From the NCBI GenBank assembly GCA_021325275.1, contig JAJPHL010000070.1, forward strand, positions 67,387-131,386: a stretch of DNA of 64,000 nt, written 5' to 3'. The stretch comes from Terriglobia bacterium (GTDB lineage: Bacteria; Acidobacteriota; Terriglobia; JAJPHL01). Positions within the stretch are counted from its first letter, which is position 1. Every line of letters begins with the position of its first letter. Of the stretch, positions 57,936 to 64,000 are shown in pieces. Made by a program: the position numbers and the translations under genes. The notes beneath the pieces were generated by a model that made no database searches, had not been told where the DNA came from, and saw only the letters and a program-made list of their open reading frames with translations.

Positions 57936-59072
57936 TTATTTCCCGGTGGTCATTTTCTCAAGCGCCACGACTTGCTGCTTCACCATGTCGACTTCCACGG
58001 AATTCGGCACGGCTTGCAGATACCCGCGAATCAACTGCAACGCTTCGGGCAAGTTTCCCTTGCGCGCGAGAATTACGCCGAGCACATAACCGGCGCGCGG
58101 ATTCGTGGCGAGACTCAAGCGCACCGCTTCGCGCGCGCTCTTTTCGCCGGCATCCATGTCGTTCAAGTTCAAATTCGCGAGCGCGCTGAAGTAATACGCG
58201 TTGGGATAATCCACGGGATCGAGCGCGATCGTTTTCGCGGTCACGTCGCGCACCTCGGGCCACAACTCGTCGTGCGCGGTGACCAGATACAAACGCTCGT
58301 ATGGATAAAGATACTTTCCATCCGCCGCAATCGACTTCCGGTACGCATCGGCCGCATCCTTCCAGCGACTCTTGGCTTCGTTCACGCGGCCGAGTTGATA
58401 CCACGCCGCCGCGTAACTCGGATAGGCGTCCACTGCTTTCCTGAATTCCTTGGCCGCGTCGTCGGGATTGTGTTTCTTCAGCGCGTCGAGACCCTTCTCG
58501 TACGACTTGCGCGCCGCCTCCGGAGCCATCGTCGTTGTTGCGCTCACTGTGAGACCTTGCACGTTCGACAAGCGATGCAGCACGATCGTGCCGACGTCGG
58601 AGGAATCGAGGCGGCGATGCGCGGTGAGCGGCGTGACGCCCGAGCGAAATCCCGGCAGCGCGCCGCGCAGTTCGCATCCCGTGAGGTCTTTCGGGAGCGT
58701 GTCCATGTCGCTGGGCGCGGTGATCGATCCGGCGCCCCCGGCCGCGCGCGAGTTGGGCGTGCCATACGTCAAGTCGGAGAGCGGATCGAGATTGGAGATT
58801 CCCAACTGAATGGTGAAATTCCCTTTGTCGTCGCTGAAGCCTTGCGGACGCGGCATGGAATTACAAACCAATTCCACGCGCACGCGATCGGGCGGCGCGG
58901 TTCCGTCGTCCAAAACGAACTTTCCGGAGAGCGCGGCGCCGCCGGTGGATGTAGGAATGTTGGTAGGGTTCACACCGCCCGCCGGCGACACGTTTTTCGG
59001 CGCTTGCGCGCCCGCCAGAGTACAAGCCAGTAGAGCGCAGGTGAAAACCGCGCGGATGCTCGCAAGATTCAT
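57936..59072 (-). CDS. Secreted TPR protein
   Basis: A 378-residue protein with a signal peptide (VFTCALLACTLAGAQA), a beta-sandwich-like domain in the first half (SGKFVLDDGTAPPDRVRVEL, carboxypeptidase-regulatory-like) and TPR units from about residue 185 (KSYEKGLDALKKHNPDDAAK, FRKAVDAYPSYAAAWYQLGR, SAREAVRLSLATNPRAGYVL). A GGGAGG ribosome site supports the ATG at 59072. Partner and role are unknown. Confidence 0.85.
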   Translation of the reverse strand: MNLASIRAVFTCALLACTLAGAQAPKNVSPAGGVNPTNIPTSTGGAALSGKFVLDDGTAPPDRVRVELVCNSMPRPQGFSDDKGNFTIQLGISNLDPLSDLTYGTPNSRAAGGAGSITAPSDMDTLPKDLTGCELRGALPGFRSGVTPLTAHRRLDSSDVGTIVLHRLSNVQGLTVSATTTMAPEAARKSYEKGLDALKKHNPDDAAKEFRKAVDAYPSYAAAWYQLGRVNEAKSRWKDAADAYRKSIAADGKYLYPYERLYLVTAHDELWPEVRDVTAKTIALDPVDYPNAYYFSALANLNLNDMDAGEKSAREAVRLSLATNPRAGYVLGVILARKGNLPEALQLIRGYLQAVPNSVEVDMVKQQVVALEKMTTGK

Positions 59073-59103
59073 GTCACGCCTCCCGACTACTGAACTTACG
59101 GAA

Positions 59104-60291
59104 CTACGTGCAGGCCTCGAACAAGCCTGCCGCCCCTTGGCCGCCGCCGATGCACATGGTCACGACGCCCAATTTCGCCTTGCGCCGCCGCATTTCGTTG
59201 GCAAGGGTGCCGACCAAGCGCGATCCCGTCATGCCGAACGGATGACCGATCGCCACCGATCCGCCGTTCACGTTCAACTTCGCCGGATCGATCCCTAAGC
59301 GATCGCGGCAATAGATCACTTGCACGGCGAACGCTTCGTTCAGCTCCCACAAGTCGATGTCGTCCACTCTCAGACCATGGCGCTTCAGCAATTTCGGCAC
59401 TGCGAACACCGGACCGATGCCCATTTCATCCGGCTCGCAGCCGGCGATGGCGAATCCGCGGAAAATCAATTTGTACTTGATCCCCAACTCGTCGGCGCGC
59501 AGCCGCGACATCACCAGCGTCGCCGAAGCGCCGTCGGAGAGCTGCGAGGAATTGCCGGCGGTCACCGATCCTTGGCCGCTGGTTTGATCGAAGTGTGGCT
59601 TCAGCTTGGCGAGACCCTCGATGGTGGTGTCCGGGCGATTGCATTCGTCGCGATCGAGCACCGCCTCTTCCTCGCGCTCCACGTTGCCTTCTTTGTTGAG
59701 CACGGCGCGAGTGACTTTCATCGGCGCGATTTCGTCTTTGAAGAAATTCTCCTGCTGCGCGCGGGCGGTGCGCTTTTGGCTCTCCAGCGAATACTCGTCT
59801 TGCGACTCGCGACTCACTTTGTATCGCTTGGCGACAACTTCGGCGGTGTCGCCCATCACCATGTAGACGCCCGGGAAATGTTCCTGCAATTTGGGATTCG
59901 GATGATTGTCACGCGGCGTCATGGTGATGCTCTCCACGCCGCCGCCGATCGCCGCATTCGCGCCTTCGGCGATTTGATGCGCGGCCATGGCGATCGATTG
60001 CAATCCCGAGGAGCAAAAGCGATTCACGGTGACCGCGGCAGTGGTCACCGGAAGCCCCGCGAGCAGCGTGGCGATGCGCGCCACGTTGGTCCCTTGCGTG
60101 CCGTGCGGCTGTCCGCAGCCGACGATCACGTCTTCCACTTCTTGTGGCGGCAATTCCGGATGGCGATCGAGGACGGTGCGAATGCAATGCGCCATTTGAT
60201 CGTCGGGACGCGTGCGATTCAACGATCCGCGAAACGATTTGGCTAAACCTGTACGAAGACTATCGACAATCACGGCTTCTCGCATACTCAT
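59104..60291 (-). CDS. Thiolase (acetyl-CoA acyltransferase)
   Basis: A 395-residue thiolase. The nucleophile Cys is in NRFCSSGLQSIAMAA (about residue 91), LWELNEAFAVQV follows, the catalytic His is in GGSVAIGHPFGMTGSRL and the second Cys is in VTMCIGGGQGAAGLFE. The form is that of degradative acyl-CoA thiolases (FadA/AtoB). It would work with the acyl-CoA dehydrogenase and hydratase classes seen at the other end of the window. TGA-TAAAAT lies nine bases upstream of the ATG. Confidence 0.94.
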   Translation of the reverse strand: MSMREAVIVDSLRTGLAKSFRGSLNRTRPDDQMAHCIRTVLDRHPELPPQEVEDVIVGCGQPHGTQGTNVARIATLLAGLPVTTAAVTVNRFCSSGLQSIAMAAHQIAEGANAAIGGGVESITMTPRDNHPNPKLQEHFPGVYMVMGDTAEVVAKRYKVSRESQDEYSLESQKRTARAQQENFFKDEIAPMKVTRAVLNKEGNVEREEEAVLDRDECNRPDTTIEGLAKLKPHFDQTSGQGSVTAGNSSQLSDGASATLVMSRLRADELGIKYKLIFRGFAIAGCEPDEMGIGPVFAVPKLLKRHGLRVDDIDLWELNEAFAVQVIYCRDRLGIDPAKLNVNGGSVAIGHPFGMTGSRLVGTLANEMRRRKAKLGVVTMCIGGGQGAAGLFEACT

Positions 60292-60306
60292 AGAAGACCG
60301 ATTTTA

Positions 60307-60912
60307 TCAGTCCCACCCGAGAGCCGCCAGCGCCTCACGGGTGTGCGCTGCATCGCGATGCCATACAGAGCGCAATCCCAGGGTCGCGGCCACATCGGCG
60401 AACATGCGGCGATCTTCGAGGTACGCGGCTTCGCCGGGCGCCACTTGCGCGATGTCGAGCGCGAGCTTCCAGATGCCGAGATCGGGCTTGCGCATGCCGA
60501 CGAATCCGGAAATCACGAAAAAGTCGATGAACTCGCCGAGCGCGAAACGCCGCACGCGATCTTCGGCGATCTCGCGACCCTCGTTGCTCACCACGCCGAT
60601 CTTGAATCCGTGGCGGGCTTTTAGTTCTTTCACCAGCGCGATCATTTCCGGAATCGGGCTGGCCTGTTCGAGGATGAACTCGAAAACTTCCTGCGGCGTG
60701 TAAGGACGCGGCTCGAAGAAAACCACGCGATCGAGATAGGTCCAGATGTCGGTCTTGCCCGCCTCGTAGGTGTCGTAGGTGAGGCGATGGCATTCCTCCA
60801 TCACCGGCACGGGGATGCAAAAGTGTTCGGCGAGGGCGCGGCGCGTGTTGCGGTCCCAACCGTTGGTCAGGAGCACGCCGCCGAGATCGGTGAGCAGGAG
60901 CGATGGCTTCAT
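60307..60912 (-). CDS. HAD-superfamily hydrolase
   Basis: A 201-residue HAD-IA-type phosphatase-like protein. Motif I is LLLTDLGGVLLTNG (nucleophile Asp about residue 8), motif II lies in GVVSNEGREI, the motif III Lys is in GMRKPDLGIW, and motif IV is EDRRMFADVAATLG. A helical cap is inserted after motif I. The substrate is probably a small phosphorylated metabolite. It starts 15 bp after the thiolase stop in gene order. Confidence 0.87.
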   Translation of the reverse strand: MKPSLLLTDLGGVLLTNGWDRNTRRALAEHFCIPVPVMEECHRLTYDTYEAGKTDIWTYLDRVVFFEPRPYTPQEVFEFILEQASPIPEMIALVKELKARHGFKIGVVSNEGREIAEDRVRRFALGEFIDFFVISGFVGMRKPDLGIWKLALDIAQVAPGEAAYLEDRRMFADVAATLGLRSVWHRDAAHTREALAALGWD

Positions 60913-60964
60913 GGAAAACCATTAAAGCACAACTCAAACGAGAAGGATTTGAGTTCGGATCCCG

Positions 60965-61381
60965 TCAAACGGGCGGCTCAAACGGATTGATCAGCGCCAC
61001 ACCGAAGAGTTCGAAATCTCGAGTATTGCGCGTCACAACCGTCAGATTGTGGACGCGAGCGGTCGCTGCGATCAAACAATCGTTGCTTAGCGTAGCGGGC
61101 TTTCCGATCATCAATCGTGCCCATTCCCGAAGGCAAGAACCATCGAGCGGCAGGATTTGCATAGTCGCAGCTAAACCATCAATCCACTTTTCGATCTCAC
61201 TAGCTTTGGCGACATCTTGCGTTCGAGTAATTTCGACTCCCTGTTGAAGTTCGCCTAACGTCACAACAGAAATGTGGATCGAGTTGGCATCGGCGCGTTG
61301 CAGCCACTCGACCACGGCCCGGTTCGGTTTGGGTTTCCGAACTTCCGACACTATGTTGGTGTCGAGCAAGTACCCGTTCAA
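60965..61381 (-). CDS. PIN-domain VapC/FitB-like toxin
   Basis: A 138-residue PIN nuclease with all four acidic positions: GYLLDTNIVSEV, TLGELQQGVE, LSNDCLIAATA and VTRNTRDFELFG. It overlaps its antitoxin as ATGA. Unlike the VapC at 52736 its active site appears intact. Confidence 0.9.
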   Translation of the reverse strand: MNGYLLDTNIVSEVRKPKPNRAVVEWLQRADANSIHISVVTLGELQQGVEITRTQDVAKASEIEKWIDGLAATMQILPLDGSCLREWARLMIGKPATLSNDCLIAATARVHNLTVVTRNTRDFELFGVALINPFEPPV

Positions 61382-61677
61382 TCGTCGAACCTCACCGGCC
61401 TGGAGGCTACTTGCGGACGAGTGGGAGATTGAAGAAGATCCTCAAGGTCAAACCTCGGTTCCGGCGCAAGCAGCCAGTCGGTGACATTCCTGTACTTGGG
61501 CTCAGGTTCGGCAACCGGGCTGTTCGATGAAGATTTGAGGCGGCGCCATTCCTGGATACCAAGCAGCACCGCGATTTCCTTGGCCCCGGCGCTCAGAGTC
61601 TGAGGACCTTCCTCAATGCTCGCAGCCACGACTTCGTCCAGTCGTTGGCTAGCATCTTCGATTTGCCAAGTGCTCAT
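61378..61677 (-). CDS. Phd/YefM-type antitoxin
   Basis: A 99-residue antitoxin. WQIEDASQRLDEVVAASIEE and LSAGAKEIAVLLGIQEWRRL match the Phd/YefM DNA-binding fold, in which 'v...s..dF..vv' and 'Q.itr.g.....l.s.eey' are usual. The C-terminal tail, rich in Pro and acidic residues, should bind the toxin. A -10 TATAGT lies at 61696-61701 on the minus strand. Confidence 0.85.
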   Translation of the reverse strand: MSTWQIEDASQRLDEVVAASIEEGPQTLSAGAKEIAVLLGIQEWRRLKSSSNSPVAEPEPKYRNVTDWLLAPEPRFDLEDLLQSPTRPQVASRPVRFDD

Positions 61678-61713
61678 TGCAATACCTCTATCTCAACTAT
61701 ACATGATCGCAGA

Positions 61714-61727
61714 GTGAAACTTTTCAC
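61714..61727. promoter_or_regulatory. Palindromic operator upstream of phd-vapC
   Basis: GTGAAACTTTTCAC is a 6-2-6 palindrome. It covers the -35 position relative to the TATAGT -10 of the antitoxin gene. Autoregulation by the Phd-VapC complex is the likely use. Confidence 0.5.
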
Positions 61728-61816
61728 ACGGCCTTTAGCGTCGGCGGCAAAAAGAGCACATCCATTTTGTCGTCTTCCCGTGGCAGGCCGCGGATGACGG
61801 CGTCGCGAAGATAAGG
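61724..61816 (-). pseudogene. 30-codon C-terminal fragment in frame after a glycosyltransferase stop
   Basis: Directly after the glycosyltransferase TGA (61817-61819) the same frame continues for 30 codons, with LRDAVIRGLPREDDKMDV and then LFLPPTLKAV, ending in TGA 61724-61726. The charge pattern is protein-like, not antisense-like. It may be the end of a deleted gene or a former C-terminus cut off by the stop. I do not recognise the family. Confidence 0.45.
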
Positions 61817-63004
61817 TCATCGATTGGGGGTTGCGGTGTGCTCTTCGGCGACAAAGTCCGTGACGATTTCCCGCAATGCACGGCAAAACGCCTCGGTGCT
61901 GAAGAGGTGCGATTGGCCGGCGGCTTTTTCGCGCAATTCGCTTTCCAGACCGCGATCCGACAAAACGCGCGAGATTTTTGCGGCCGCATCGTTGACATCG
62001 TCGAAGAGCACGCGCGGCTCGCCGCCGACAATTTCGATGGGCCCGCCGGAGTTATGCGCAAACAAAACGCATCCCGCGCACAGGATCTCCGCCGGCCCGA
62101 TTCCGAAATGCTCTTCGCGCATCGCGTGGATTCCATAGCGATGACTCGCGACTTCCGCGGCGAGTTCGTCGCGGCTCAGGTCGAGGCGCAAACGAAACCA
62201 CGGGCGATCCGCCGCCAAAACCTTGATCTGCTGCAAGTACTCGGGCTCGTCGGGGTCGGGATGGCCAATCAACGTCAGTCCGAAGTCGTGGCCGCGCCGC
62301 CGCACTTCTTCGACGATGGCGACAGCCATGTCCCATCGCTTGCAGCTATGGATTCTTCCCACGCCGACGGCGGCGCTCCGCCGCTCGTCCCAGGGAACAT
62401 TCGGAAAACCGGTGGTGACCGGAGGAAACACGATCACCGAGCCGGTGTGGTGAACGCTGCGAATGCGGCCGGCGATGAAGGAGGAATTGGCCAGCGACAG
62501 GTTTCTCGCCAAACCGGCGTTCGTTCCCATCGAAATCGCTTGGCAAATGCGCCGGTAAGCCCACAAGATGCCCGGTATGTAGTGAAACCAGCTCATCTCA
62601 TCTTTGGGACGCGGCAAGTAAAGCCACGGATGATGAACATACTGGATTCCGCGGCGCCCGAAGTCGGCCTCGTTCTGCGTGCTCATCACCACGTCGAATT
62701 TCTCGCGGGCGTCAATGTTCCGGGCCAAACGCATCGTGAGGGAAGTGCTTAGCAGCGCCCCCGCGGTGGGAAAATTCCCGAGCAGCGTTTGATAATGCGG
62801 CGGCGCGACGCGCACGTCGATGTCGCCGGGACGCAGCGAGGTGCCCCAACTACGATTGAGCGCCTGGCAATCGATTGGCTGGAGCGTAGCAAGCGCCACT
62901 TCGAAATCGTCGCGGAGCGCTTGCAAGGTCCACGCGGCGACAGCGTTTCCGCCACCCGCGGCGGTGACTTTGGGGTGTGCTATGAGGACTCGCTTTTTCG
63001 CCAT
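61817..63004 (-). CDS. GT4-family glycosyltransferase (ALG11-like)
   Basis: A 395-residue GT-B enzyme. VLIAHPKVTAAGGGNAVAAW lies at the N-terminus. The donor-binding domain has AVGVGRIHSCKRWDMAVAIV, and the GT4 acidic motif is in REEHFGIGPAEILCAGCVLF (ExxxxGxxxxE). It resembles the ALG11 mannosyltransferase branch. The sugar and acceptor are unknown. ATG 63004 is used; a TTG at 63025 six bases after a TATCTT is an alternative leaderless start. Confidence 0.88.
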   Translation of the reverse strand: MAKKRVLIAHPKVTAAGGGNAVAAWTLQALRDDFEVALATLQPIDCQALNRSWGTSLRPGDIDVRVAPPHYQTLLGNFPTAGALLSTSLTMRLARNIDAREKFDVVMSTQNEADFGRRGIQYVHHPWLYLPRPKDEMSWFHYIPGILWAYRRICQAISMGTNAGLARNLSLANSSFIAGRIRSVHHTGSVIVFPPVTTGFPNVPWDERRSAAVGVGRIHSCKRWDMAVAIVEEVRRRGHDFGLTLIGHPDPDEPEYLQQIKVLAADRPWFRLRLDLSRDELAAEVASHRYGIHAMREEHFGIGPAEILCAGCVLFAHNSGGPIEIVGGEPRVLFDDVNDAAAKISRVLSDRGLESELREKAAGQSHLFSTEAFCRALREIVTDFVAEEHTATPNR

Positions 63005-63080
63005 GGCCCGACGTACTCGATGCAAGCATGAAAGATATCACGGCGGGACTTTCCTGATGAACTCGCCCGGCGAAGTCGCG

Positions 63081-63776
63081 CTATTCCGCGATCACGCGAA
63101 TCGAACCAACGCCGCCCTCGATATCCAGGTTGATTTGCACCTTGGCCTTGCCGTTCGCGTCGTTGACCCAACGGTCGCCGTCTTTCTGCAAGCCCTTCAT
63201 TGAAATGTCGCCGAGACCGCCGGTGGCTTTGGCGGAAATGCCGGCGCTCGACGGCACGTAGATCGTCGCTTCGCCCGCGCCGCCGCGCACGCGCACGTCG
63301 AAGCTATGCGTGGGCTGGCCGCGAAGGTCCAGTTTCAGTTGGCCGGCGCCCATTTCCAAGTCGATGTTGCGCAGCGCCAGCGATCCCAGGTTCAGGTTGG
63401 CCTCGCCCGCGCCGAAGTGCACCGTGAGATCGGTCAGCGGACTGTTGTTGAGTTGCAGATCCCACTCGTTTACAGCGTTGGTCGCGTTCTTCGTGTTGCT
63501 CTGCTGAATGGTCAAATCGCCGGTTCCCGAGGTCGACGAGTAGTGGACATCCGGCTTCCAATCCGGGACGTTGTATTTGAAGTCGCCTTGGAGCCACTTC
63601 GATGCTCCACCGCGGATGTTCAGTTTGCCCGCGCCCATTTCCACGCGCGTATGCAGCTTCTCGGAATTGTCCTTCTCCACAAACTTGGACTCCTGCTGCG
63701 TCGGCCCGGTTGGAACCGTTTCGCAACCGGCCAGCAGAAGAGCCATGCATGCAAGCAAAGCGTATGAAGAGCGCAT
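63081..63776 (-). CDS. Toast-rack-domain lipoprotein
   Basis: A 231-residue lipoprotein with lipobox LLLAGC (Cys about 18) and a repetitive beta domain. EMGAGKLNIRGGA, HFGAGEANLNLGSLA and EMGAGQLKLDLRGQ recur, the pattern of the toast-rack N-terminal domain seen with LiaF/DUF4097-like proteins. It is probably an envelope-stress or adhesion protein. The ATG at 63776 has AGGAGG about 6 nt upstream. Confidence 0.85.
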   Translation of the reverse strand: MRSSYALLACMALLLAGCETVPTGPTQQESKFVEKDNSEKLHTRVEMGAGKLNIRGGASKWLQGDFKYNVPDWKPDVHYSSTSGTGDLTIQQSNTKNATNAVNEWDLQLNNSPLTDLTVHFGAGEANLNLGSLALRNIDLEMGAGQLKLDLRGQPTHSFDVRVRGGAGEATIYVPSSAGISAKATGGLGDISMKGLQKDGDRWVNDANGKAKVQINLDIEGGVGSIRVIAE

Positions 63777-63910
63777 AGGGAAGCCTCCTTATATGTGCAA
63801 GACGGCTAGCATTATTCCTTTGTTCCGTCCACATTGCAAGTGCGGGTCGATCGCTAACGCGACCTTCGCGGACCTGTAAAACTACCGATATCGAATGGCC
63901 TAACCGATTG

Positions 63911-63996
63911 GCCATCTAGACACACAAGTGTGTCGATAATACCACAATAATTCTCCGCAACTTTATGTATACTCAGGGTTTACAGGCCTAGATGGC
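63911..63996. repeat. Inverted repeats at the window end
   Basis: GACACACAAGTGTGTC at 63919-63934 is a near-perfect 16-bp palindrome. GCCATCTAG at 63911-63919 recurs inverted as CTAGATGGC at 63988-63996. The remaining part of 63777-64000 has no recognised gene. A TATACT lies at 63968-63973 on the plus strand and could serve a gene beyond the window. Confidence 0.55.
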
Positions 63997-64000
63997 ATAT

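Noticed and set aside
1-64000. tRNA or rRNA genes
   Set aside because: No T-loop GTTCGANNC context with matching acceptor stems and no rRNA signature sequences were seen.

Overview
The window reads as chromosomal DNA of a GC-rich, Gram-negative, flagellated soil-type bacterium, most likely an Acidobacteriota member of the Solibacter/Bryobacter kind. This is inferred from gene content and was not tested by a search: an imuA-imuB-dnaE2 mutasome, a TonB receptor with a carboxypeptidase-regulatory-like N-terminus, PEP-CTERM proteins paired with TPR lipoproteins, a long-tailed Hfq, GH109-type Tat-exported oxidoreductase, several toxin-antitoxin pairs and many intergenic palindromic repeats. No rRNA, tRNA, CRISPR array, transposase or phage gene was recognised.

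Layout. 1-2.1 kb: decayed ends of two genes, then a MaoC hydratase and an acyl-CoA dehydrogenase. 2.2-7.3 kb: imuA, imuB and dnaE2 (error-prone repair), with a palindromic element filling the imuB-dnaE2 junction. 7.4-10.4 kb: LytS-type histidine kinase and LytTR regulator, followed by a possible 30-residue small gene. 10.4-21.1 kb: membrane glycosyltransferase, hfq, holB, tmk, yggS, peptide and amino-acid transporters, an mlaF-like ATPase, mobA and a GH109-like enzyme. 21.2-26.3 kb: cobalamin riboswitch with a BtuB-like receptor, ankyrin protein and an ABC ATPase. 26.3-34.9 kb: two paralogous TPR lipoprotein/PEP-CTERM gene pairs enclosing argD and a zinc-ribbon protein. 34.9-37.4 kb: purM-purN-dgkB, coupled by GTGA overlaps. 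37.5-45.2 kb: one flagellar operon, flgF-flgG-flgA-flgH-flgI-flgJ-flgM-x-flgN-flgK-flgL, with a sigma-54-type promoter and a Shine-Dalgarno hairpin at its head. 45.3-52.7 kb: retropepsin and DUF5678 genes, a brnTA toxin-antitoxin module, and gltD/gltB. 52.7-64 kb: vapBC, CAP protein, DASS transporter, unknown proteins, thiolase, HAD hydrolase, phd-vapC, GT4 glycosyltransferase and a toast-rack lipoprotein.

The strongest unusual signal is at 45985-46741. An 84-bp piece of the gltD 3' end occurs twice as a direct repeat around brnTA. The outer copy ends in a natural GltD terminus, the present gltD has acquired a 26-residue new tail antisense to brnA, and all six differences between the copies are synonymous third-position changes. 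This suggests that the module entered together with a gltD end from a diverged allele. A second genome-wide signal is that many start codons sit 6-7 nt after a -10 hexamer (often TGCTANNAT), which points to frequent leaderless transcription.
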